From NCBI RefSeq assembly GCF_905171765.1, contig NC_053392.1, positions 446,614,837 through 446,678,836 on the forward strand: DNA of 64,000 bases, written 5' to 3'. Below the pieces are notes generated by a model, which was not told where the DNA came from, did no database searches, and saw only the letters and a list, made by a program, of their open reading frames with translations. This stretch comes from Bufo bufo. Lineage: Eukaryota > Chordata > Amphibia > Anura > Bufonidae. A program made the translations under genes and the position numbers. Positions 1 through 10,261 of this stretch are shown here, piece after piece (the first letter of the stretch is position 1; each line of letters starts with the position of its first letter).

Positions 1-457
1 CGTACAAACTATGGCGGGCCTGAGGGAGGTAGGGGCATTTCACAGAACGACAACCCACAAAGAGCTCCTCATCATTCTCGTTGTCTGCCAGGAAGCCGCT
101 GCCTCGCTCCACCGAAAAACATATGCCCAGGCGCCTCTCCAACTGCGGATCCCCTGGCCGCAGGTTATCCAAAACTTGAATGACCCATTCTTCGACAGCA
201 TTTTTATAATCCCACGTCATTCGGGCATGGGCCACGACCTCCGGTGGGACAATTGGGTTATATCGGGCAGAGGGATTGATATTCCTGGGTGGCGGAGTGG
301 ACGCTCCAGCCACCTCCGCCACACCAGCTGGCACAGCGGACACCTTGGGCTTCCTCTCCAGGTTCCGCTGCACTTGGGAGACTCTCACTTCCTCCAGGGT
401 GGCTTGTACTTCAGGCTCATCACCCCACACAATGAGGGGGGGAGGTGCGCATGTTCC
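1..457 (-). CDS. Partial open reading frame of unknown function
   Basis: On the minus strand one frame stays open for about 152 codons, from just after a TAG at about 458-460 to the window edge, where it continues. Composition is protein-like: a Pro/Val/Ala-rich first half, then a dense region with motifs such as ARMTWDYKNAVEEWVIQVL (about residues 75-93) and a C-terminal stretch with SVKCPYLPQARHSLY. No initiating Met is evident near the start. The bases just upstream, read on the minus strand, end in a pyrimidine-rich stretch and ATCTAG, which could be a splice acceptor, so this may be an internal exon; it could equally be part of a retroelement gag-like protein. I do not recognise the family. 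Unlike other coding stretches here it has no internal stop or frameshift within view. Confidence 0.4.
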
Positions 458-1130
458 CTAGATACAGTCAGGACCATGGGAAAGGGGGGAGGTGCCTGGT
501 GACCTCTGCCCATCTCCTGCTCCCATCCTCCGAGTGGCCTTGGTGGCAAGGCTAGCTATATCCTATGCTGCCTGAGCTGACCTTGGATATATTACCGTAT
601 TGTATGTGCTCTTTCATCCGTGACCTCAGGCTGTCTCTGACTATCCATAAATAGTATTATTTACAGCTCACCTGCTATGAACACTTTGCGTGCACAGAAC
701 ACAAGAGGTAAGTCCTCATAATAGTAAATAGAAGAAGTAGTTATAGCACAAAAATGTGGTTGCGTTCCTTCTTTGTCTTTATTTACAGTAACAGCATAAC
801 ACACCAGGGCAAATCCATTCACCTTGTGGCAGTTAAAGCGTTTCGAACAGTTCTTAGTCGTAATGTGTTTTTTTTTGTGCTGGAGCTACTTCTTCTATTT
901 GTCTCTGACTATAATTTTACCTGACCCCTCTGTGCCCCTGCATCGTTGTCTCTGACACTCATTGATCAAGTCATACGGGATGAGTGTGTGATGCCTCTTG
1001 TTCATTGATGTGCCAATTATTGCCACTTGTCGCAAATTGAGAGGGACCTACCTTGAACCGAGAGACCTTGGTTTATCACTCCAGCAGACTGCTACACACC
1101 TAGGCTGAGACGTTAGCATTGTTCAACATC
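458..1130. other. Non-coding stretch with one fold-back element
   Basis: No gene is seen. The stretch holds the fold-back element at 726-900 and otherwise unassigned sequence. The 12-mer GTCTCTGACTAT occurs on both sides of that element (about 633-644 and 901-912). Confidence 0.5.
726..900. mobile_element. Small fold-back element (MITE-like)
   Basis: The left arm AAATAGAAGAAGTAG (about 726-740) is matched in inverted orientation by CTACTTCTTCTATTT (886-900). The arms extend imperfectly into an A-run / T-run with GCACAAAAA and TTTTTGTGC. About 115 bp lie between the arms. On the minus strand this core contains GTTCGAAACGC and an AATAAA, a style common at 3' ends of Penelope-like or LINE elements. 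No superfamily can be assigned. Confidence 0.5.
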
Positions 1131-1168
1131 TCGTGTCCCAGTGGTTGGGAGAACAACAATAAACTGGA

Positions 1169-1794
1169 ATGACAGCAAGAGATGCAGAGAGGAGAACCTC
1201 AGCATGGAAGGATCATCTGATTAGAAGAATGGGGCAAAGTGATCTGTTTGGTACTGCAAGTAAAAATGGGCATCATGTCCAGAGTGGAAAACAGTGTCTA
1301 CACAAACCATCCGAAGGCATTTGCACAACACTCGGGCGTGTCCATTGGCCATTCATCCACCTTCTTTTGTCTTTAATGCAATGATAGCTGGAGATTGGTC
1401 TGGTGACCACATAGGCGATGCCATGAAGAAGCCTTCACAAAGCAATGTCACACCAATCCTACTTCTGGGATTATGGTGTGGGATGGCAATGTTTTGTAGC
1501 TGGGACCCTCTAGTCTTCATCTTAGTTACACTAACAGCTTGGCGTTACATTGATTTAGACATGGAACCAGTGGTACGACCATTTCTCCAAAGTGTCCCAA
1601 GGGCCATTTTTAAACAGGACAGCTCCAGGCCACATGTTGCTCCTGCTACGGTGAGCAGCCTGCTTGGCCTAGACTTGCTCCCTTGGCCTTCACCATCTCC
1701 ATACTTGTCTCCCATTGAGCACGTCTGGGACATCACTGTTCAGCTATTTCAAAGAGAGCTGCCACCAACAGATGTTGATGATTTGCCTACCTAA
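1169..1794 (+). pseudogene. Decayed Tc1-like transposase
   Basis: A Tc1/mariner DDE transposase cuts and pastes its own transposon at TA sites. The C-terminal half is clear in the frame ending at 1794: a WRYIDLDMEPVVRPFLQ segment, then SSRPHVAPATVS (where the second catalytic Asp region normally reads as an N/D-ARPHVA motif), then SPYLSPIEHVWDI, holding the third catalytic acidic residue (Glu) in its usual SPIEHVWD setting. The N-terminal half is only partly visible and lies in another frame (from 1169), so at least one frameshift is present. The usual helix-turn-helix domains are not clearly preserved. No matching terminal inverted repeats were found, so the element limits are unknown. It is an old dead copy. 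Confidence 0.75.
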
Positions 1795-1904
1795 GTGTAT
1801 TCACAGTTTCTGAAATAAATGGCCAGAAAGCAAATAATCATTCCTTCATGAGCTACGCGCTACAAACATCAAAAGTAGGAAATAGTCATAGGAGATATAT
1901 TATA

Positions 1905-2892
1905 TATGCAGCGCGCTACTGGGTGCGACAGCGACCAGGGGGTCCCTTTAAGATGGTAGAGGTGTGGGTTAAAAGTTTGTTGTGACACCAGTTGCATTTC
2001 AGCAACGAGGGACTAGGTCCCCCTATGTAGAAGGTGATGGTGGAACCCAGTGTAGGAATGCCAGAGTGGTGTAAGGGTCGTCTATAGTGTCCCTTAGGTA
2101 TGGCTTTATGACCTGTCACGGTGCTCCTACCTGAAGATCCCGGAACCCCAGGTGTTGTCGTTCGCAGCGGTGCAACTAAAAAGGATAGGTGATGAAGGAT
2201 GAGGGTGAAAGAACTTGAGTCCAGACTTTTATTAACGTTGAACACAGCTTTACTTGGCATAAACTTCCATCAGGAAACAATCTTCCAACTTTATCTTGGT
2301 TTCCAGCAGGTTTTGGCATTAGTTTGGCAGGCAAACACATTCAGCTCTGCTATATATGTACTGTTTCAGCTCTGCTATGTTAGCTGGATTAAATAGGAAC
2401 TTTTCCTCTTCTGGGGTAACTTAACTTTCTGTAGTCTGACTCTGTCTTTATCTGGTTCTATATCTTTCTCTTTATTTTTATCAAGGGAATCTTTCTTCCT
2501 GGCTTCTGAAGCTCTTTACTTCTATTTCTTTGGGCCTAGCAGAGCAGACAGTGCTCTGCTGGCTGACACACAGCCATCCCCTTGCAGGGGGTAAGCAGGA
2601 GACAACCTCTCCCCAAGATGGGGTAGGGTAGACTGCTCAAAACTAACTCTGAACTCCTCCCTCTCTAGATAGGGCTCAAATGGAACTAGAAGGTTCCTCT
2701 CTAGGGAAACTAACTCTGCCAAAATTGCAACCATCTGCTGGTGAACCACCTTCATTACATAGAAACATAACATTTGCAAGGAAATAGATATACACATTTT
2801 GCAGGATATGGCAATAATTATGCAAGATGAGACAAAGTATACCATTAAGGATAGTGATGGGTTGAAAAGAGTGGTAATGCCCCCTTGCGGCA
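1905..2892 (+). repeat. Unclassified interspersed repeat, copy 1
   Basis: About 1 kb that aligns by eye, in the same orientation, with 21545-22612. Shared landmarks include GTAGGAATGCCAGAGTGGTG, CCCCAGGTGTTG, a TCCAGAC...AACAGCTTTACTT block, CAGCAGG-TTTGACATTA-like text and a common end near GTGGTAATGC(A/C)CC. Many substitutions and small indels separate the copies, so the family is old. No coding capacity is visible; the class (LTR, SINE or DNA element) is not determined. The right end coincides with the TTAA at which the next element is inserted. Confidence 0.6.
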
Positions 2893-3365
2893 TTAACCAC
2901 CTCAGCCCCCAGTGCTTAAACACCCTGAAAGACCAGGCCACTTTTTACACTTCTGACCTACACTACTTTCACCGTTTATTGCTCGGTCATGCAACTTACC
3001 ACCCAAATGAATTTTACCTCCTTTTCTTCTCACTAATAGAGCTTTCATTTGGTGGTATTTCATTGCTGCTGACATTTTTACTTTTTTTGTTATTAATCGA
3101 AATTTAACGATTTTTTTTGCAAAAAAATGACATTTTTCACTTTCAGTTGTAAAATTTTGCAAAAAAAACGACATCCATATAGAAATTTTGCTCTAAATTT
3201 ATAGTTCTACATGTCTTTGATAAAAAAAAAATGTTTGGGTAAAAAAAAAAAATGGTTTGGGTAAAAGTTATAGCGTTTACAAACTATGGTACAAAAATGT
3301 GAATTTCCGCTTTTTGAAGCAGCTCTGACTTTCTGAGCACCTGTCATGTTTCCTGAGGTTCTATA

Positions 3366-6075
3366 ATGCCCAGACAGTACAAACACCCCACAAATGACCC
3401 CATTTCTGAAAGTACACACCCTAAGGTATTCGCTGATGGGCATAGTGAGTTCATAGAACTTTTTATTTTTTGTCACAAGTTAGCGGAAAAAGATGATTTT
3501 TTTTTTTTTCTTACAAAGTCTCATATTCCACTAACTTGTGACAAAAAATAAAAAGTTCTATGAACTCACTATGCCCATCAGCGAATACCTTGGGGTCTCT
3601 TCTTTCCAAAATGGGGTCACTTGTGGGGTAGTTCTACTGCCCTGGCATTCTAGGGGCCCAAATGTGTGGTAAGGAGTTTGAAATCAAATTCTGTAAAAAA
3701 TGACCTGTGAAATCCGAAAGGTGCTCTTTGGAATATGGGCCCCTTTGCCCACCTAGGCTGCAAAAAAGTGTCACACATCTGGTATCTCCGTACTCAGGAG
3801 AAGGTGGGGAATGTGTTTTGGGGTGTCATTTTATATATACCCATGCTGGGTGAGAGAAATATCTTGGCAAAAGACAACTTTTCCCATTTTTTTATACAAA
3901 GTTGTCATTTGACCAAGATATTTATCTCACCCAGCATGGGTATATGTAAAAAGACACCCCAAAACACATTCCTCAACTTCTCCTGAGTACGGGGATACCA
4001 GATGTGTGACACTTTTTTGCAGCCTAGGTGGGCAAAGGGGCCCATATTCCAAAGAGCACCTTTCGGATTTCACTCCTCATTTTTTCCTGAATTTGATTTC
4101 AAACTCCTTACCACACATTTGGGCCCCTAGAATACCAGGGCAGTATAACTACCCCACAAGTGACCCCATTTTGGAAAGAAGACACCCCAAGGTATTCCGT
4201 GAGGGGCATGGCGAGTTCCTAGAATTTTTTATTTTTTGTCACAAGTTAGTGGAAAATGATGATTTTTTTTTTTTTTTTTCATACAAAGTCTCATATTCCA
4301 CAAACTTGTGACAAAAAATAAAAACTTCCATGAACTCACTATGCCCATCAGCGAATACCTTGGGGTCTCTTCTTTCCAAAATGGGGTCACTTGTGGGGTA
4401 GTTATACTGCCCTGGCATTCTAGGGGCCCAAATGTGTGGTAAGTAGGTAAATGACCTGTGAAATCCGAAAGGTGCTCTTTGGAATGTGGGCCCCTTTGCC
4501 CACCTAGGCTGCAAAAAAGTGTCACACATCTGGTATCTCTGTATTCAGGAGAAGTTGAGGAATGTGTTTTGGGGTGTCTTTTTACATATACCCATGCTGG
4601 GTGAGATAAATATCTTGGTCAAATGCCAACTTTGTATAAAAAAATGGGAAAAGTTGTCTTTTGCCAAGATATTTCTCTCACCCAGCATGGGTATATGTAA
4701 AATGACACCCCAAAACACATTCCCCAACTTCTCCCGATTACGGAGATACCAGATGTGTGACACTTTTTTGCAGCCGAGGTGGGCAAAGGGGCCCATATTC
4801 AAAAGAGCACCTTTCGGATTTCACAGGTCATTTTTTACAGAATTTGATTTCAAACTCCTTACCACACATTTGGGCCCCTAGAATGCCAGGGCAGTATAAC
4901 TACCCCACAAGTGACCCCATTTTGGAAAGAAGAGACCCCAAGGTATTCGCTGATGGGCATAGTGAGTTCATGGAAGTTTTTATTTTTTGTCACAAGTTAG
5001 TGGAATATGAGACTTTGTATGAAAAAAAAAAAAAAAAAAAAATAAGCATTTTCCACTAACTTGTGACAAAAAATAAAAAATTCTAGGAACTCGCCATGCC
5101 CCTCACGGAATACCTTGGGGTGTCTTCTTTCCAAAATGGGGTCACTTGTGGGGTAGTTATACTGCCCTGGCATTTTCCAGGGGCCCTAATGTGTGGTAAG
5201 TAGGTAAATGACCTGTGAAATCCTAAAGGTGCTCTTTGGAATATGGGCCCCTTTGCCCACCTAGGCTGCAAAAAAGTGTCACACATGTGGTATCGCCGTA
5301 TTCAGGAGAAGTTGGGGAATGTGTTTTGGGGTGTCATTTTACATATACCCATGCTGGGTGAGAGAAATATCATGGCAAAAGACAACTTTTACCATTTTTT
5401 TATACAAAGTTGGCATTTGACCAAGATATTTCTCTCACCCAGCATGGGTATATGTAAAATGACACCCCAAAACACATTCCCCAACTTCTCCTGAGTACGG
5501 CGATACCAGATGTGTGACACTTTTTTGCAGCCTAGATGCGCAAAGGTGCCCAAATTCCTTTTAGGAGGGCATTTTTAGACATTTGGATACCAGACTTCTT
5601 CTCACGCTTTGGGGCCCCTAGAATGCCAGGGCAGTATAAATACCCCACATGTGACCCCATTTTGGAAAGAAGACACCCCAAGGTATTCAATGAGGGGCAT
5701 GGCGAGTTCATAGAAATTTTTTTTTTTTGGCACAAGTTAGCGGAAATTGATATTTTTAATTTTTTTCTCACAAAGTCTCCCGTTCCGCTAACTTGGGACA
5801 AAAATTTCAATCTTTCATGGACTCAATATGCCCCTCACGGAATACCTGGGGGTGTCTTCTTTCCGAAATGGGGTCACATGTGGGGTATTTATACTGCCCT
5901 GGCATTCTAGGGGCCCTAAAGCGTGAGAAGAAGTCTGGAATATAAATGTCTAAAAAATTTTACGCATTTGGATTCCGTGAGGGGTATGGTGAGTTCATGT
6001 GAGATTTTATTTTTTGACACAAGTTAGTGGAATATGAGACTTTGTAAGAAAAAAAAAAAATAATTCTGCTAACTT
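3366..6075. repeat. Array of alternating large palindromes (A and B types)
   Basis: Two inverted-repeat modules alternate. Type A is centred on an A/T-homopolymer flanked by TGTCACAAGTTAG and its complement (centres near 3493, 4268, 5030, 5770, and a partial one near 6055). Type B is centred between ACCCATGCTGGGTGAGA and its complement (centres near 3893, 4642, 5397). Centres are about 370-400 bp apart, so an A+B unit is about 760 bp. Each arm is over 100 bp and reads on without gap into the neighbouring module, which explains the many mirror-image open frames on both strands here. None of these frames is a gene. Confidence 0.85.
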
Positions 6076-6079
6076 GGGC

Positions 6080-7600
6080 CAAAAAAATGTCTGAATGGAG
6101 CCTTACAGAGGGGTGATCAATGACAGGGGGGTGATCAATGACAGGGGGGTGATCAATGACAGGGGGGTGATCAATGACAGGGGGGTGATCAGGGAGTCTA
6201 TATGGGGTGATAACCACAGTCATTGATCACGCCCGTGTAAGGCTTCATTCAGACGTCCGGATGCGTTTTGCGGATCCGATCCATCTATCAGTGCATCCGT
6301 AAAAATCATGCGGACATCTGAATGGAGCTTTACAGGGGGGTAATCAATGACAGGGGGGTAATCAGGGAGTCTATATGGGGTGATCACCACAGTCATTGAT
6401 CACGCCCCTGTAAGGCTTCATTCAGACGTCCGGATGCGTTTTGCGGATCCGATCCATCTATCAGTGCATCCGTAAAAATCATGCGGACATCTGAATGGAG
6501 CTTTACAGGGGGGTAATCAATGACAGGGGGGTAATCAATGACAGGGGGGTGATCAGGGAGTCTATATGGGGTGATCACCACAGTCATTGATCATGCCCCT
6601 GTAAGGCTTCATTCAGACGTCCGGATGCGTTTTGCGGATCCGATCCATCTATCAGTGCATCCGTAAAAATCATGCGGACATCTGAATGGAGCTTTACAGG
6701 GGGGTAATCAATGACAGGGGGGTGATCACCACAGTCATTGATCATGCCCCTGTAAGGCTTCATTCAGACGACCGGATGCGTTTTGCGGATCCGATCCATG
6801 TATCAGTGCATCCGTAAAAATCATGCGGACATCTGAATGGAGCTTTACAGGGGGGTGATCAGGGAGTCTATATGGGGTGATCACCACAGTCATTGATCAC
6901 GCCCCTGTAAGGCTTCATTCAGACGTCCGGATGCGTTTTGCGGATCCGATCCATCTATCAGTGCATCCGTAAAAATCATGCGGACATCTGAATGGAGCTT
7001 TACAGGGGGGTAATCAATGACAGGGGGGTAATCAATGACAGGGGGTGATCAGGGAGTCTATATGGGGTGATCACCACAGTCATTGATCATGCCCCTGTAA
7101 GGCTTCATTCAGACGTCCGGATGCGTTTTGCGGATCCGATCCATCTATCAGTGCATCCGTAAAAATCATGCGGACATCTGAATGGAGCTTTACAGGGGGG
7201 TAATCAATGACAGGGGGGTGATCACCACAGTCATTGATCATGCCCCTGTAAGGCTTCATTCAGACGACCGGATGCGTTTTGCGGATCCGATCCATGTATC
7301 AGTGCATCCGTAAAAATCATGCGGACATCTGAATGGAGCTTTACAGGGGGGTAATCAATGACAGGGGGGTAATCAATGACAGGGGGGTGATCAGGGAGTC
7401 TATATGGGGTGATCACCACAGTCATTGATCACGCCCCTGTAAGGCTTCATTCAGACGTCCGGATGCGTTTTGCGGATCCGATCCATCTATCAGTGGATCC
7501 GTAAAAATCATGCGGACGTCTGAATGGAGCTTTACAGGGGGTTGATCAATGACAGGGGGGTAATCAATGACAGGGGGGTGATCAGGGAGTCTATATGGGG
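6080..7600. repeat. Tandem array derived from a MITE
   Basis: Eight complete units begin with TAAGGCTTCATTCAGACG at 6238, 6411, 6602, 6753, 6908, 7098, 7249 and 7440, giving spacings of 151-191 bp. A partial unit end lies near 6090. Each unit holds a short inverted-repeat element of about 90 bp whose left end (GGCTTCATTCAGACGTCCG) is the imperfect complement of its right end (CGGACATCTGAATGGAGCTT). The element is flanked by TAA-like ends, as in Harbinger-type MITEs. Units are joined by GATCAATGACAGGGGGG-type 18-bp subrepeats, present up to five times (6113-6190). The length variation comes from the number of subrepeats. Confidence 0.85.
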
Positions 7601-7727
7601 TGATCAGGGGTGATCAGGGGTGATTAGGGGTGATCAGGGACTAATAAGGGGTTAATAAGTGACGGGGGGGGGGGGGGGTAGTGTAGTGTAGTGGTGCTTG
7701 GTGCTACTTTACTGAGCTACCTGTGTC

Positions 7728-8035
7728 CTCTGGTGGTCGATCTAAACAAAGGGGACCACCAGAGGACCAGGTAGCAGGTATATTAGACGCTGTTATCAAA
7801 ACAGCGTCTAATATACCTGTTAGGGGTTAAAAAAAACACATCTCCAGCCTGCCAGCGAACGATCGCCGCTGGCAGGCTGGAGATCAACTCTCTTACCTTC
7901 CGTTCCTGTGAGCGCGCGCGCCTGTGTGCGCGCGTTCACAGGAAGTCTCGCGTCTCGCGAGATGACGCGTATATGCGTGACTGTGCGCAGCGCTGCCACC
8001 TCCGGAACGCGATCCTGCGTTAGGCGGTCCGGAGG
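7728..8035. repeat. Chain of terminal hairpins
   Basis: Several perfect or near-perfect inverted repeats follow one another at the right end of the TTAA element. TCCTCTGGTGGTC pairs with GACCACCAGAGGA (about 7728-7766). A 20-bp arm beginning CAGGTATATTAGACG is followed after 5 bases by its exact complement (about 7776-7820). CTCCAGCCTGCCAGCG pairs with CGCTGGCAGGCTGGAG (about 7842-7883). A CG-rich TGTGAGCGCGCGCG / CGCGCGTTCACA pair and a CCTCCGGA...TCCGGAGG pair complete the series. This subterminal structure may serve transposition; that function is inference. Confidence 0.8.
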
Positions 8036-8051
8036 TGGTTAATATATATAT

Positions 8052-8650
8052 ATTAAGAAGGTACAAGGAATCATTGTATATGATAGGAATGTGTCACCAA
8101 GGTTCCTGGCCTCTGTGAAGTTAGAGCCAGTTTTCATGTATCAGCAGCAGTTGTTGTGTGACACCTTGCTATCTAGTATGGCTGTAAATAGCTGATCTGA
8201 GACGGCTCTTACTGGGAGTAGTTAAAGTGCTGGGTGGGTTACTACTCCCCACGGTCCAGGCTGGGTTTTGACAGGCCTATAAAAAACAGCCAGCTGAGTC
8301 AGGTGGGGGGATTACTCCTCTCTTACACTGGAGCTGTGTGAAACTCTGCTGAGATCTGAGGCCTGTGTTTGGGGCTGAAAGCTGAAGACAGTGTTTTGGG
8401 GGCGAACAGGCCGCCTAAAGCCTGCAGGTGGACTTTCTGAGGCTGAGCATTCAGCCGGGTGTGGATTAAACACCCAGGATCAAAGGTCAATGTTTTTCTG
8501 TATGAACTATTGTGGGTGTGAACTAACACCAATACTGAAAATGGACTGTCATACTGTGAACCTGCAACTAGTGTGAATAAACAATGCAGTTTTTGAGTTA
8601 CAAATATGTCTTTGCCTCTATAATGCACCCGCTTGTCCTGTCTACCAGAG
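8052..8650 (+). repeat. 5' long terminal repeat of the Gmr1-like element
   Basis: The first about 230 bp match the sequence at 12627-12862 downstream of pol. It carries CCTATAAAAAAC (about 8276-8287), a TATA-like promoter, and AATAAACAATG (about 8575) as a likely poly(A) signal region. The LTR probably ends near 8650, just before TTGGTGGAGGATGCGG, which sits where a primer binding site should be. The 3' limit is inferred because the 3' LTR is truncated. Confidence 0.7.
8276..8287 (+). promoter_or_regulatory. TATA-like box in the Gmr1-like LTR
   Basis: CCTATAAAAAAC lies about 225 bp into the 5' LTR, and the same sequence occurs in the 3' LTR at about 12852-12862. Its position fits the core promoter of the element RNA. 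No transcription start can be read from sequence alone. Confidence 0.5.
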
Positions 8651-8794
8651 TGTATCCCCAATATTGGTGGAGGATGCGGACAAGAGCAGTGAGTCTGGCA
8701 TGAACGCCAATATTTTTGGCTTCTGCATTTTTTCAGGCACGGTTGTATGTCGTACATTAAACCAGCTGTATTACAACCCGTGCCCCACGACAAC

Positions 8795-9402
8795 ATGGAG
8801 GCTGTTGTGAAGGCCCTCATGGAGGCTAATCTGCAGCAGTGAGAGACCAACCAGTTGCTGCTACAACATGTGATGGCTTTGCAGACAGCAGGAGCAACCC
8901 CGAGCGTCCACGATGCCAGGAAGGCAGTACGTGCAGCTATTCCTAAGATTACACCTGCAGACAACATTGAAACCTACCTGATGATGTACGAGAAAGTGGC
9001 CACAAGGGAGAAGCTACCCCGAGACCAGTGGGTAGAGGTCGTCACTCCGTTCCTGGCCTCAGATTCCCAGCGGGTGTATTTCGACTTGCCGTACGATCAA
9101 GCTGCCGACTACCAAAAAGTAAAGGGTGAGATTTTGGCCAGACTCGGGGTGAATGTGTTGGTCCGGGCCCAGCAGGTACATCAGTTAGGGTTTAAGCCGG
9201 CTGAGCCCACAGACCCCAATATTATGACTTACTCCACCTCTTGCAAAAGTGGCTACAGCCTGATGTGCTGAGTCCCACGGCTATGCTAGATAGACTATTG
9301 GCCGATATCTTCTGGAGGGCACTGCCAACCCCTCTCCAGCACTGGATCGACCAGGTGTCTCCTGACAATGCCTTGGAGATGGTGGACCTGGTGGAGCGCT
9401 AA
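8795..9402 (+). pseudogene. Gag (capsid part), Gmr1-like element
   Basis: Gag forms the retrotransposon particle. The frame starts at ATG 8795 (MEAVVKALMEANLQQ), meets an in-frame TGA about 15 codons later, then runs from about 8842 to 9228 with a SCAN/capsid-like segment: NIETYLMMYEKVATREKLPR, WVEVVTPFLASDSQRVYFDL, and VKGEILARLGVNVLVRAQQV. Near 9228 the reading shifts frame. The new frame continues with LLHLLQKWLQPDVLSPT and reaches a stop at about 9400. The order and spacing match vertebrate Gypsy gag proteins. Nonsense and frameshift lesions make this non-functional. Confidence 0.75.
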
Positions 9403-9485
9403 AAGGCTACTAAGAATCTTAAGGGGGTTCTTTCGGGAGGGGAGCAGTCAAACCCCATAAATCTCCACCCCAGACCCAGGGACTT

Positions 9486-9716
9486 GTGCCAACCAAACCC
9501 GCCCGGGATGTACCCCCTAAGGACCCGGCTCTGATAGTCTGCTGGCGGTGTCGAGAGCCTGGCCATGTACAAGCTGACTGTCCACATAAGGTGGAACCCA
9601 TGGACACGAACTATGGCTTACGTCAGTCGTTATATGTCAGGAAGTTGTGTGCAGCGTGTACCCCAGAAATTCTAAACGACTTGTGCCAGTTGGAAGTGGG
9701 AGACACTCCAGCGTAG
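9486..9716 (+). pseudogene. Gag nucleocapsid zinc knuckle, Gmr1-like element
   Basis: The frame contains CWRCREPGHVQADCP, an exact CX2CX4HX4C zinc knuckle that binds element RNA during packaging. The stop that ends the frame (about 9714-9716) is followed in the same frame by ALLDSG, the protease active site, so nucleocapsid and protease were probably one continuous gag-pol frame before the stop arose. Upstream it is out of frame with the capsid section. Confidence 0.75.
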
Positions 9717-10204
9717 GCCCTGCTGGACTCTGGTGTCTGCGGAGTCTGGTGTCCCTAGTAAGGGCTTTGCTGGTATGGTACACTGAGTATACTGGCCGGA
9801 AAGTCGGGATCATGTGCATTCATGGGGGACTTAAAAGACTATGCCTCTGCCCTGGTGTCTCGAACCACGGGGGCAGGTGGACTCACGAAGTGGCAGTTGC
9901 CACAAACTTACACTATAAACTTATTATAGGGAGAGACTTCCCGGGCTTCCCGACAATGTGGCCTGCCTCGAGAGTGACGGATACATGTGAGACAGGGGTA
10001 ACCCCAGCAGAGTGGCCTTGCTCCAGGGGGAGGCCAGAACCATGGGAACCCGAGGCCGAAGGGCCATCGGTAGGGGTGACAACCCCACTGAGTGTAATAG
10101 TGGGAGACGTGGAGGACTTGCCGCCGGGGCCTGAGCTGGCAGACCTCAATGTCTCCGGGGATAATTTTGGTACTACACAACACTGGGACCCAACCCTGTC
10201 CTGA
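9717..10204 (+). pseudogene. Aspartic protease, Gmr1-like element
   Basis: A retroviral-type protease cleaves the polyprotein. The ALLDSG motif right after 9716 supplies the catalytic Asp, and about 70 codons later, in another frame, LHYKLIIGRDFPGF matches the conserved Ile-Ile-Gly-Arg-Asp region at the end of Gypsy proteases. The frame then runs to 10204 through a low-complexity Pro/Glu/Gly linker before a stop. At least one frameshift separates the two motifs. Confidence 0.65.
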
Positions 10205-10261
10205 ACTTGGGAAAATTTATTAATAGTAGATGGCGAACCACAACAAGCTGTGGCAGATTAG

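Larger units (their letters stand above)
2897..8038. mobile_element. Non-autonomous TTAA-target DNA transposon, 5.1 kb
   Basis: The element is bounded by TTAA on both sides (2893-2896 and 8039-8042), and its ends are inverted: the left end reads CCACCTC and the right end GAGGTGG. A TTAA target duplication is typical of piggyBac and Kolobok superfamilies, and the sequence does not decide between them. No transposase frame is present; all internal reading frames are by-products of palindromes. Inside are, in order, an AT-rich leader (2897-3360), an alternating palindrome array (3366-6075), a MITE-derived tandem array (6080-7600), a G-run at about 7664-7678 and a chain of hairpins (7728-8035). 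It abuts copy 1 of the unclassified repeat on the left and the Gypsy LTR on the right. Confidence 0.75.

Noticed and set aside
3207..5910. Many open frames of 60-131 codons on both strands (for example MGPFAHLGCKKVSHIWY)
   Set aside because: They are translations of the arms of the alternating palindromes; the same peptide appears on both strands and has no relation to any domain.
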